From assembly GCA_030655215.1 (NCBI GenBank), contig JAURVZ010000020.1, positions 18,858 to 82,857 of the forward strand: a DNA stretch of 64,000 nt, in the 5' to 3' direction. Made by a program: the position numbers and the translations under genes. Numbering within the stretch: position 1 is the first letter of the stretch; every line of letters starts with the position of its first letter. Below are positions 30,210 through 39,080 of the stretch, one piece after another. Origin of the DNA: Pseudolabrys sp. (GTDB lineage: Bacteria > Pseudomonadota > Alphaproteobacteria > Rhizobiales > Xanthobacteraceae). Under the pieces are notes generated by a model. It saw nothing but the letters and a program-made list of their open reading frames with translations, ran no database searches and was not told the DNA's origin.

Positions 30210-31712
30210 TTGCCGAACGAGAGCGATCAGCCCGAACGCCCAGCGGTGACCGCCGGCGCGAAGACACCGGCATTCCTGACGATCTTTCCGTCGATCATGC
30301 TGCCGATGTTCCTGGCGATCGTCGACCAGACGATTGTTTCCACCGCGCTGCCGGCGATTGCCGCAGCGACCGGGGAGGTCGAGCGCGCGTCGTGGATCGT
30401 CGTTTCCTATTTGATTGCGACGACGATCGCCGCGCCGATCTATGGCCGGCTTGGCGACAGCTTCGGCCGCCGCAAGGTCATGTTCTACGCGCTCAGCATC
30501 TTTATGGTTGCGTCGGTGCTGTGTGCCATGGCGCCGACCATTGAATGGCTATCGCTGGCGCGTATTCTGCAAGGCCTTGGTGGTGGCGGCCTGATGACCT
30601 TGTCACAGGCGCTGGTCGGCGAAACCATCCCGCCGCGCGAGCGTGCGCGCTATCAAGGCTATCTCGCAACCGTCGCAGTGTCCGCCAATACGTTCGGTCC
30701 GATCGCCGGCGGCTTTCTCACCGAGCATTTCGGCTGGCAGTCGATCTTTCTGGTCAATCTGCCGATCGGCATGGTCGCCATGTATCTGACGACCAAGCTG
30801 CCCGATTCAAAGCTCGAGCGATTGCCCTGGCGCGCCGATCCGGGCGGGCTGATCTACTTCACGACATTTGTGGCGACGACCTTGTTCGCGCTGGAGCAGG
30901 TGCAACATGTCGAGCTGGCGAGCCTTCCGGTTGGTGGCGCGCTGCTGATCATCGGCATCATCGCGCTGGTGCTTCTGGTGCGCCATGAAAACCGGACGCC
31001 GGCGCCATTACTGCCCTTGAAGCTGCTGCGCATGCCGTCGATCTGGCGCAGCGATGCGCTTGCCGCCTGTCACGGCGCAGCCCTTGTTGCCTTGGTGACT
31101 TTCCTGCCGGTCTATCTCCAGGTCGTGCGCGGCTTCACGCCATCAGAGACCGGCCTGTTGCTGGTGCCATTAACGGTGGGCATCGGCGTCGGTTCGCTGG
31201 TGACCGGGCGACTGGTCAGCACGACCGGACTGACAACCTTGTTTCCAATGGTCGGACTGGCGATTTGTACTGCCAACTTCGTCGTCCTGGCCGTCCTGGC
31301 ATCGCAGCTCGGGACAATCGGATTGGGAGTGCTGTTGCTGATCCTGGGACTCTTCATGGGCACGGTGATGGGCGTGGTGCAGGTCAGCGTACAGATCGTC
31401 GCCGGTCAGCAACGGCTCGGTGAGGCGGCGGCGTCGGTGCAGTTCTCGCGCTCGATCGGTGCCGCATTCGGCACAGCGATGGTGGCGACCGTTCTGTTCG
31501 GGACTTTGGCGCTCAGGAATCCCGATGCCGCCGCGGTGTTCGCCGCGATGGTCGAACATACCAAAGACGCTGGCTCGACTTTATCGGCTGCTCAACGTTC
31601 GATCATTGCAGGCGACATCGCCAGCGCCTTCCAGGCGGCGTTTCTGGTGATAGCGGCCTTTACCGGGATTGGCTTCTTCCTGGCGCTGACCAATCCGCTG
31701 AAGCGGATCTAG
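30210..31712 (+). CDS. MFS transporter, DHA2 (14-TM) family
   Basis: [67 protein letters not shown]. Confidence 0.93.
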   Translation: MPNESDQPERPAVTAGAKTPAFLTIFPSIMLPMFLAIVDQTIVSTALPAIAAATGEVERASWIVVSYLIATTIAAPIYGRLGDSFGRRKVMFYALSIFMVASVLCAMAPTIEWLSLARILQGLGGGGLMTLSQALVGETIPPRERARYQGYLATVAVSANTFGPIAGGFLTEHFGWQSIFLVNLPIGMVAMYLTTKLPDSKLERLPWRADPGGLIYFTTFVATTLFALEQVQHVELASLPVGGALLIIGIIALVLLVRHENRTPAPLLPLKLLRMPSIWRSDALAACHGAALVALVTFLPVYLQVVRGFTPSETGLLLVPLTVGIGVGSLVTGRLVSTTGLTTLFPMVGLAICTANFVVLAVLASQLGTIGLGVLLLILGLFMGTVMGVVQVSVQIVAGQQRLGEAAASVQFSRSIGAAFGTAMVATVLFGTLALRNPDAAAVFAAMVEHTKDAGSTLSAAQRSIIAGDIASAFQAAFLVIAAFTGIGFFLALTNPLKRI

Positions 31713-32482
31713 AAGCCGAACTGTTCGCGCAGGATACGTTCGTCGAGATTGTGGCCCGGATCGAACAGCAGATTGAGCGAGATGCTGTGATCCATGCTGA
31801 TGGTGACGCTGACCACGTTGCGCACTTCGTCATGATCCGCCACTGCGGCGACCGGCCGCTTGACCGGATCCTGCACTTCGATGACGACCTTGGCCTTGTC
31901 TGGCAGCAGCGCGCCGCGCCAGCGCCGCGGCCGGAACGGGCTGATCGGCGTCAGTGCGAGTAGGGGCGCATTGATCGGGATGATGGTGCCTTGCGCCGAC
32001 AGGTTATAGGCGGTCGAGCCGGCGGGCGTCGCGACGAGAACACCGTCGGCGACGAGTTCGGCAAGCCGCTCCTGGCCGTCGATCAGGATGCGCAGGTTCG
32101 CCGCCTGCGCGCTCTGGCGGAACAGCGACACTTCGTTGATGGCGCGGTGCTCGCTCACTTTACCGGCGGCGTCGCGCGCCTGCATGACAAGCGGGTGGAT
32201 GACCGTCGTATGCGCGGCGGCCAGCCGTTCGACCAGACCATCAAGGGCAAACTCGTTCATCAGAAAGCCAACGGTGCCGCGATGAATGCCGTAGATCGGT
32301 TTACCGGACTTCATGAACCGGTGCAGTGTCTGCAGCATGAGGCCATCGCCGCCGAGCGCGACGATGACGTCGGCGTTCTTCGCATCGGCATTGCCATAGC
32401 GCGCCACCAGTTGGTCGTGCGCGGCGCGCGACTCCGGCGTCTGGCTGGCCACGAAGGCGATCTGCTGGAACGGCGAACCCAT
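31709..32482 (-). CDS. nadK: NAD kinase
   Basis: [53 protein letters not shown]. Confidence 0.95.
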   Translation of the reverse strand: MGSPFQQIAFVASQTPESRAAHDQLVARYGNADAKNADVIVALGGDGLMLQTLHRFMKSGKPIYGIHRGTVGFLMNEFALDGLVERLAAAHTTVIHPLVMQARDAAGKVSEHRAINEVSLFRQSAQAANLRILIDGQERLAELVADGVLVATPAGSTAYNLSAQGTIIPINAPLLALTPISPFRPRRWRGALLPDKAKVVIEVQDPVKRPVAAVADHDEVRNVVSVTISMDHSISLNLLFDPGHNLDERILREQFGF

Positions 32483-32575
32483 GAACTCACTCTAAGCCAA
32501 GGCGATTACACGGCAAAATAGGCCGCGCGCTGCTCGTCTATACGACTTGGGGTGAAATTGTCGAGTGATGGGAAA

Positions 32576-32670
32576 CGCCGTCATGGCGGGGCTTGTGCCG
32601 GCCATCCACGACTTTGCTGGCCGCTCAAGGCAAGACGTGGATGCCCGGCACAAGGCCGGGCATGACGTCG
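32576..32670. repeat. Palindromic intergenic repeat
   Basis: CGTCATGGCGGGGCTTGTGCCGGCCATCCACG ... CGTGGATGCCCGGCACAAGGCCGGGCATGACG; related element at 41045-41120. Confidence 0.8.
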
Positions 32671-32688
32671 TCGGATAGCAATTGCGAG

Positions 32689-33237
32689 CTAGTAGCTCGC
32701 TTTGCCGTCGATGACGGCCTTGAGCTCCGTGTATTCCTTGCACGACGTGTCGCCGCACAGCGCATTGACCTTGACTAGGTAGTCATTCGCCATCAGGCGA
32801 TTGCCCTGTTCCATGTGCCACATGCCGAAATAGGACCAGGTGCGGGTGTGGTTCGGGTCAGACTTCAGCGCGGCCTCGTACCAGACCTTGGACTGATCGT
32901 ATTTGCCCAATTTGCGATTGGCATAACCGATGTAATTGGCAACGTCGGGATGATCATCTTGCCCGAGCGCATGCAGGGCGGTGATGCCGGACTGGTAGTT
33001 GCCGGCGAGGATCATGTCGCGGGCGGCGCGATAGTCGCGCAGGAACTTGGCATCGGCGAGTTGGCGCTGCTGCTCTTCGATCGCGCTGCCTTTCTTCTTC
33101 TTGTCCTTCTTATCGTCGGCGGGCGCCGGGGTGTCGGTGCCGGCGGCATAAACGTGATGGGTGCCAACAGCGGTCACCAGCAAGCCGGCAACGGCGAGCA
33201 TGGGCAGATGACGAAGGGCTTTGATCAGGGTCTTCAT
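32689..33237 (-). CDS. Secreted tetratricopeptide-repeat protein
   Basis: Signal peptide; YIGYANRKLGKYDQSKVWYEAALKSDPNHTRTWSYFGMWHMEQGN. Confidence 0.82.
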   Translation of the reverse strand: MKTLIKALRHLPMLAVAGLLVTAVGTHHVYAAGTDTPAPADDKKDKKKKGSAIEEQQRQLADAKFLRDYRAARDMILAGNYQSGITALHALGQDDHPDVANYIGYANRKLGKYDQSKVWYEAALKSDPNHTRTWSYFGMWHMEQGNRLMANDYLVKVNALCGDTSCKEYTELKAVIDGKASY

Positions 33238-33493
33238 AGGCGGACCTCGTTGGTGTGAGCCGACGCAAAGAGAAGGCTCGAGGCTAGGCCGGATTCGGCT
33301 GGCCTGGGAAAAACAATTCGTGAGCGACACTGAGTAAACATCGCCGGACCGCATCTAGTCCGGACGAGGGACGAATAATCGCCGGCGGCCCCGCATCGGC
33401 AAATATGCAACGATCGGCGCCAGCCTGCTGTGGCAAAGCCCGCCCATGCTTGACTCGGTCACGCCATCAATGGGAACCTTTTGGCGTTAATTG

Positions 33494-33700
33494 TGCTGGT
33501 TTCCCGGGTCGCTCCGGGGACGAAAGAGGGAACACGGGCTCCCGCGCATTCGGCTTCGTCGAGTTCGCGTCAATCCGTGGCTGCCCCCGCAACTGTAAGC
33601 GGCGAGCCCGCGTCCATATGGCCACTGGGATCCTTAAGGGACCCTGGGAAGGCCGGACGCAACTGGGCATTGACCCGCGAGCCAGGAGACCTGCCAGCGC
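33494..33700 (+). promoter_or_regulatory. Cobalamin (adenosylcobalamin) riboswitch
   Basis: GGGAACACGGG...GTGGCTGCCCCCGCAACTGTAAGCGG...GCCACTGG...GACCCGCGAGCCAGGAGACCTGCCAGC, with GCTGGT/GCCAGC closing P1; upstream of TonB receptor. Confidence 0.93.
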
Positions 33701-33922
33701 GGTCACCCAACCGGTGGACGGGAGGTCCATACGGAGCGCGCTTTCGCAGCGGTGACGTCAATGCCGGTGCGATGGGCGTGGAAAATTCTTCTCCACGGCT
33801 TCGACAGGTGAACGTTGCTGGCGTGGTTTAGCGTCGCGTTGCGTTTTCATGTCCTTCGTTCCGGATTTTGTCTCACCCGGTGCGCCCGCAAAAGCGGTGC
33901 GCAAACGAAGGAACGTTGGACT

Positions 33923-36022
33923 ATGGGGCTGAAATTCAAATTGCTGGGCGCGGTCGCGCTTGGTGCGTTGCTGGCGCAGGGCGCGCAGGCGCAGGATAAT
34001 TCATCGGACGGCCGGGTCACACTGCCGCAAATCGATGTGTCATCCAGCCGGCTTGGAACCGGTATTGCCGGCGCCTCCAGCACCGTTATTACATCCGAAG
34101 AGATCGAGCGCGCGCCGCAACTGACGTTGCAGGATTTGCTGTCGCGCGAGGCCGGCGTCCAGACCACCAGCCTTTATGGTGGCGTGAACGGGACGGGCAC
34201 CACCGTCGATTTGCGTGGTTTCGGCGTCACTGCGCCGTCGAACGTCCTCGTCCTGGTCGATGGCCGCCGTTTCAATGATTCCGATCTGACCGGCTTCGAT
34301 TTCAGCCTGATTCCACGCAACAGCATCGACCGCATCGAAATCACCCGCGGCAATAGCGGCGCGGTGCTTTACGGCGACGGCGCTGTCGGCGGCGTGATCA
34401 ACATCGTCACCAAGAACGGCCTCGGCCGAAAGCCGAATGGCCGTGTTGAGGTCGGCCTTGGCTCATTCAACACTAAGGAAGCCAAGCTATCGGCCAGCGG
34501 GTCGTTCGGCCCGTTCTCGACAGCTGTCTTTGCGAATACGTTCAACAGCAAAGGTTATCGCGATAACAACCAGACCCGGCAGAACCAGGCGGTTGGCGAC
34601 CTGCGCTACAACATCGATTCAGGCTCCGTCTTCTTCAACATTGCCGCGGACCGCCTCGATCAACACCTGCCCGGGCCGCGTACCATCGCCAATGGTCCCT
34701 TTGTCGGCAATATCAACGAATTCGCAAACAATCCGCGCGGCACCAATTATCCGCTGGACTATGGCAAGCGCGACAACATTGCGGTGCGGGGCGGCGTCAC
34801 GCGCGATCTGTGGAGCGGCGCGGAGCTAATTGTTGACGGTAGCGTGCGGCGCAAGGATACGACCTTCGCTACTTTCAATCCGCTCAACTCCACCTTTCTC
34901 GCGCCAAACACGCCAATCGCTTACAACGATACGACGCTCGAGGCGTTCTCGTTCACGCCGCGCCTGAACCTGGACCGAAACTTCGGCGATATCCGCGCCA
35001 AGGCGATTGCCGGCGTTGATCTTTACCGGACGACGTACAAGGCCAACCGGGCGCTGTTCCAGGGTGCGGCGCCAAACCATGTCTACGACTTCAATCAGAC
35101 AACCACGGCGCTTTACGCTCAGCCGACTTTCACATTCCGCGATAATACGGATCTGTCGTTCGGCTGGCGTGTGCAACGCAACTCTTTCCATGCCCGCGAC
35201 ACTTTCGACCCGACGGCGCCCGCCGGCCCGTTCGGCGTCAATCCGCAGGGACAGCCATTGGATACCAGCGAAACGAAGAGTGCCTGGCATCTTGGTTTCG
35301 AGCACAGGTTTAATTCGCAGTTCGCCGTGTTTGCGCGCATGGCGCAAAGCTTCCGCTTGCCGAATATCGATGAGCGCGTCGGTGCTTCGCCGGTTTTGAC
35401 GGTGACGAACTTCGATTTGCGAACGCAAAGGTCGCGCGACTATGAAGCCGGTGTCCGGTTTCATTCCAGCCGCTTTGATTTGCAGTCGAGCTTCTACGAC
35501 ATGTACGTCACTGACGAGCTTCATTTCAGCCCGATCACTTTCGCCAATACCAACCTCGATCCGACGCGGCGTTACGGTTTTGAAAACGCTGCGACGTTCC
35601 GTGTGACCGACAGCCTGCGGCTGAAGGGATCGGCAAGCTATACCCGCGCCGTGTTCCGGTCCGGTCCCTTTGCCGGTAGCGATGTGCCGGAGGTTGCACG
35701 CTGGAGCGGCAGCGCCGGGGCGAGCTTTGACGTCTATCGCAAATATCTGACGCTCGATGTGACAGCACGGATGACCGGCAAGCGTTTTGCAGACGGCGAC
35801 GAGGCCAATCTCGGCAATAACATGATCCCGGGCTATGCAGTGTTCGATCTGAAGGTCGGTGGTGAGTTCGACCGCTTCTTCTGGTCGTTGTCCGTGCAGA
35901 ACGTATTCGACAAGAGCTACTACGATTACGCTCTGGACCAGAGCTTCCCAGGTAACCAGTTCGTGCAGACCTATCCGTTGCCAGGACGGCTGTTCATGGC
36001 GCGGGCAGGGGCGACGTTCTGA
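33923..36022 (+). CDS. TonB-dependent receptor, BtuB-like (cobalamin uptake predicted)
   Basis: Plug and barrel signatures (VLVLVDGRRFNDSDLTGFDFSLIPRNSIDRIEITRGNSGAVLYGDGAVGGVINIVTK); preceded by cobalamin riboswitch. Confidence 0.9.
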   Translation: MGLKFKLLGAVALGALLAQGAQAQDNSSDGRVTLPQIDVSSSRLGTGIAGASSTVITSEEIERAPQLTLQDLLSREAGVQTTSLYGGVNGTGTTVDLRGFGVTAPSNVLVLVDGRRFNDSDLTGFDFSLIPRNSIDRIEITRGNSGAVLYGDGAVGGVINIVTKNGLGRKPNGRVEVGLGSFNTKEAKLSASGSFGPFSTAVFANTFNSKGYRDNNQTRQNQAVGDLRYNIDSGSVFFNIAADRLDQHLPGPRTIANGPFVGNINEFANNPRGTNYPLDYGKRDNIAVRGGVTRDLWSGAELIVDGSVRRKDTTFATFNPLNSTFLAPNTPIAYNDTTLEAFSFTPRLNLDRNFGDIRAKAIAGVDLYRTTYKANRALFQGAAPNHVYDFNQTTTALYAQPTFTFRDNTDLSFGWRVQRNSFHARDTFDPTAPAGPFGVNPQGQPLDTSETKSAWHLGFEHRFNSQFAVFARMAQSFRLPNIDERVGASPVLTVTNFDLRTQRSRDYEAGVRFHSSRFDLQSSFYDMYVTDELHFSPITFANTNLDPTRRYGFENAATFRVTDSLRLKGSASYTRAVFRSGPFAGSDVPEVARWSGSAGASFDVYRKYLTLDVTARMTGKRFADGDEANLGNNMIPGYAVFDLKVGGEFDRFFWSLSVQNVFDKSYYDYALDQSFPGNQFVQTYPLPGRLFMARAGATF

Positions 36023-36063
36023 TCGAAAACGGCGCGGCGGTTTTCGGACCGCCGCGTGTCTCT

Positions 36064-37035
36064 CTACAGCGGCCGCCACATTGACGGTACCAGATCATAG
36101 CCGGTGCCGCGCTTCACCATGTGGCCGCAAGCCGGGAACGGGAAGTGATAGGCCGCGACCAGCATGCGGTCGGCGACGGCGCGGTCGAGCATAGTGCGGC
36201 GTGTCTTGACCGCCAAAGCGCCGTCCATGTCGAAAATCGGTTGCCAGTCCGGATTGCGCGCGAACAGCTCCGGATTGCGCACCGTGTCGCTCATCACCAG
36301 CAGCGACTGATTGCCTGATTGAACAGCGAAGGCGGTGTGGCCCGGTGTATGGCCATAGGCCGGCAGCGAGACGATACCGGGGACGACCTCCTCGCCGGGC
36401 ATGAAGCGCTGCACCTCTTTGCCAATGTCGCCGAAGATACGCCGTGCATTTCGGAAATAGCCAAGCACCGAGCCTGTCGCGCGGCTCTGGTTGCCGTCGT
36501 CCATCCAGAACGTCCATTCCGGCTCCGGCACGAAGACCTGCGCGTTGGGGAAGACCTGGGCGCCGTCTTTAGTCTTGAGCCCGTTGATGTGATCCGCGTG
36601 ACAATGCGAGATCAGAATAGTGTCGATGTCGGCGGCTTTGACGCCGGCAGCGCCGAGATTGGCGTTGAGGAACCCGGCCGTGTCGGTGATCTGCCCGGCG
36701 CTGCCGGTATCGATCAACACCAGCTTGCTGCCGGTGTTGACCAGTAGCGCCGTGATCGAGATCGGCATGATATCGGGCGGCAGAAAGGCGCTCGCCAAGG
36801 CCTCGTTGACCTCCGGCCCGCTGGCATTGGTGACGAATGTGCCGTCGATCGGCAGAAACCAGGTGCCGTCATAAATCGCCGTCAGTTCGAACGCGCCGAG
36901 CCGGTAGCGATAGGCGCCGGGCCCTTGCGCGTTCGCCAGCGGCGCTGCGGCAAAGCCCGCGCGCGGCCACGCCGCCGCACCGGCGGCCAGCGCCGTGGCG
37001 GTGAGCAGGGTTCGGCGGGTGAGGTGCGTGACCAT
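36064..37035 (-). CDS. MBL-fold metallo-hydrolase with Tat-like signal
   Basis: TRRTLLTATALAAGAAAWPRAGFAA signal; ILISHCHADHINGLKTKDG. Confidence 0.9.
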   Translation of the reverse strand: MVTHLTRRTLLTATALAAGAAAWPRAGFAAAPLANAQGPGAYRYRLGAFELTAIYDGTWFLPIDGTFVTNASGPEVNEALASAFLPPDIMPISITALLVNTGSKLVLIDTGSAGQITDTAGFLNANLGAAGVKAADIDTILISHCHADHINGLKTKDGAQVFPNAQVFVPEPEWTFWMDDGNQSRATGSVLGYFRNARRIFGDIGKEVQRFMPGEEVVPGIVSLPAYGHTPGHTAFAVQSGNQSLLVMSDTVRNPELFARNPDWQPIFDMDGALAVKTRRTMLDRAVADRMLVAAYHFPFPACGHMVKRGTGYDLVPSMWRPL

Positions 37036-37083
37036 GTCTCTTCATATACTGTTGATGCGTGCCGGGGGAGTTGGATAAGCGAA

Positions 37084-37500
37084 ATGCGGAAAAGTGCATG
37101 GCTATTGATTGCGGTCCTGCTCGCGGGTTGCTCCAAGGACGTCGGCCCGACCGAAGCGGAACTGAAGGCGCGCTGGGAAGCCGGCAATGTCTACCCCGAC
37201 AACTACAAGCGCGACCTGCTGGCCTTCATGCGCACCTACCTGAACGACCCGACCCGCATTCGCGGTGCGTCCGTGTCGCAGCCGGCGCGCAAATCGGTCG
37301 GGCAGGGCGAACGCTATGTCGTGTGCGTACGCTACACCGAGCGCAAGGAAAACGGCACCTACGGCGCACCGAAGGACGGAGCAGCGACTTTCGTCGCCAA
37401 CAAGCTGGACCGTTTCTTCGATGACGAACGGGACGTGAAGGGGCTGTGCAAAGACGCCGTGCTGGGGCCATTTCCCGAAATGGAAAAGGTCACGCGCTAG
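37084..37500 (+). CDS. Small predicted lipoprotein
   Basis: MRKSAWLLIAVLLAGCSKD lipobox. Confidence 0.78.
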   Translation: MRKSAWLLIAVLLAGCSKDVGPTEAELKARWEAGNVYPDNYKRDLLAFMRTYLNDPTRIRGASVSQPARKSVGQGERYVVCVRYTERKENGTYGAPKDGAATFVANKLDRFFDDERDVKGLCKDAVLGPFPEMEKVTR

Positions 37501-37630
37501 CGGGCCTACGGGCCGTTGCGCATTGTCGATCGGCAGATCATCAATCGACAAATGGAATAGGCCGCCGGGCAATGGCTCGGCGGGTAACTGTTACAGACAA
37601 AGCGGTCGAAAGCAGCCTCGGGCGACGAGG

Positions 37631-37834
37631 TTACTTAACCTTGAGGTTCTCCGCGGAAGTTTTGCCGCGGTTTTCGACGAGTTCGAACTGAACGGTCTGA
37701 CCTTCGTTCAGCGTGCTAAGTCCGGCGCGTTCGACCGCCGAGATGTGGACGAACACATCCTTCCCGCCTTCTTGGGGCTGGATGAAGCCGTAGCCCTTCG
37801 TCGGATTGAACCACTTTACGGTGCCCTGAGGCAT
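37631..37834 (-). CDS. Cold-shock protein (CspA family)
   Basis: [51 protein letters not shown]. Confidence 0.96.
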   Translation of the reverse strand: MPQGTVKWFNPTKGYGFIQPQEGGKDVFVHISAVERAGLSTLNEGQTVQFELVENRGKTSAENLKVK

Positions 37835-38073
37835 GCTAGATCTCCGAAGTATTGCAAGTAACGGTCACAGTTTGGCACAATCTGTGATCGGTGCAAGCTC
37901 CTCTGTGCCCCGGGGCCTGTGGCTTTTGAGTTATTTTTGGGCGTTCCTTGCGACAATTCCCGGCTGACTTGTCCGGATGAATTTGCACTGCAGCATGCTC
38001 GAGCATCGTGTCGTGAAGGCAGGGCGGCCGCATTGGCGGTGGAACGTCACAACGGCCGTCGCGTTGTTCGGGC

Positions 38074-38205
38074 ATGGAAAAGCCAAAAGACGACAAACCA
38101 AAAGCCAACAAGCCTGACGACGACGGACCGCCGGGTACCAAAGAGCAGCGGGAAGCTGTCGAGCAGCAGCCGCAGTCTCCCGGTGAGCCGGCGGGCGGCG
38201 AATAA
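38074..38205 (+). CDS. 43-aa hydrophilic hypothetical protein
   Basis: MEKPKDDKPKANKPDDDGPPGTKEQREAVEQQPQSPGEPAGGE, followed by an intrinsic terminator; not in supplied ORF track. Confidence 0.45.
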   Translation: MEKPKDDKPKANKPDDDGPPGTKEQREAVEQQPQSPGEPAGGE

Positions 38206-38227
38206 ACTTCCAGAGCTGTTAGACAAA

Positions 38228-38254
38228 TAAAAACCCCGCAAGTGGCGGGGTTTT
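38228..38254. terminator. Intrinsic terminator hairpin (usable from both sides)
   Basis: AAAAACCCCGC-aagt-GGCGGGGTTTTC between convergent genes. Confidence 0.85.
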
Positions 38255-38258
38255 CAAT

Positions 38259-38477
38259 TTAACTTTGGTGCCCGAGGGACAGGCCAAGGTTGAAGGCTCT
38301 TTGCCGCAACGCGCCAACGGTGCGCTTCATCGCTTTCGAAATCTTAGCGACCTTGGTCTTCGCTTTTGAGTGAGCGCGGAGCTCCTTGTCGTGGGCTGCC
38401 GTCCAACGCAGGCGCTTGGTCGGTTTCTTCGTCGTCTTCTTGCTCTTCGTGTTCGTCTTCGTCGTCTTCTTAGCCAT
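38259..38477 (-). CDS. Small Lys-rich histone-H1-like / SANT-Myb-like protein
   Basis: MAKKTTKTNTKSKKTTKKPTKRLRWTAAHDKELRAHSKAKTKVAKISKAMKRTVGALRQRAFNLGLSLGHQS. Confidence 0.8.
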   Translation of the reverse strand: MAKKTTKTNTKSKKTTKKPTKRLRWTAAHDKELRAHSKAKTKVAKISKAMKRTVGALRQRAFNLGLSLGHQS

Positions 38478-38596
38478 TTGATTCTCCGGTTGAACGCAGT
38501 CTCTAACCGGACCCCGGCTTCAACAGAACGTCCTTCTGGTTGCGTTGGCCGCGTGACGATAGGGGGAGGGGATGCCGCTGGGGGCAAATCCGAAAA

Positions 38597-38671
38597 TGGT
38601 GCCGGTTGAGAGGATTGAACTCCCGACCTTCGGTTTACAAAACCGCTGCTCTACCGCTGAGCTAAACCGGC
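38597..38671 (-). tRNA. tRNA-Thr (UGU), CCA encoded
   Basis: GCCGGTTTAGCTCAGCGGTAGAGCAGCGGTTTTGTAAACCGAAGGTCGGGAGTTCAATCCTCTCAACCGGCACCA. Confidence 0.93.
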
Positions 38672-38748
38672 CCGGGCAGACAGCTATCAGCGTCGCGCGG
38701 CCGCGACAAGCCGTCGTTTGGTACCGCGTGGCCGTTCTGTTGCCACCG

Positions 38749-38904
38749 TTATTTCAGCGTTCCCGTCACGATGGCGTAGGCGAGGTAGAGAGCGACCAGT
38801 GCCGCGCCAATGAGGATGGCACCGAAGACCGCGCGGGCGGTTCGCGCACCGAACACAAGCCAGGACAGGCCGGTCAAAACAACGATGCCAATGATAACGG
38901 TCAT
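38749..38904 (-). CDS. 51-aa predicted small membrane protein
   Basis: MTVIIGIVVLTGLSWLVFGARTARAVFGAILIGAALVALYLAYAIVTGTLK; two hydrophobic segments; below ORF-track length cutoff. Confidence 0.5.
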   Translation of the reverse strand: MTVIIGIVVLTGLSWLVFGARTARAVFGAILIGAALVALYLAYAIVTGTLK

Positions 38905-38986
38905 AATCGGTCCTCTTGCCGGCCGAGGAAACCACAGTCCCGCCGTCCTGCCAAAGTGGCGTTACATCATCGGTTTGCCGGCGCCA

Positions 38987-39025
38987 TAAAAAAACGCCCC
39001 GCACAGACGTGCAGGGCGTTCTTGT
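38987..39025 (-). terminator. Intrinsic terminator for the 39081-40763 MFS gene
   Basis: Minus strand AAGAACGCCCTGCACGTCTGTGCGGGGCGTTTTTTTA. Confidence 0.8.
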
Positions 39026-39080
39026 CTTTGTTCGCGTGACCGAATGCGCGGGTGGCCAGCGTCCGCCCGCGCCGTCGGCG

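Noticed and set aside
33405-33831. Overlapping ORFs around 33.4-33.8 kb
   Set aside because: They lie across the cobalamin riboswitch and have no protein-family features.
34826-36079. 417-aa minus ORF
   Set aside because: Antisense to the TonB-dependent receptor with no recognisable domain.
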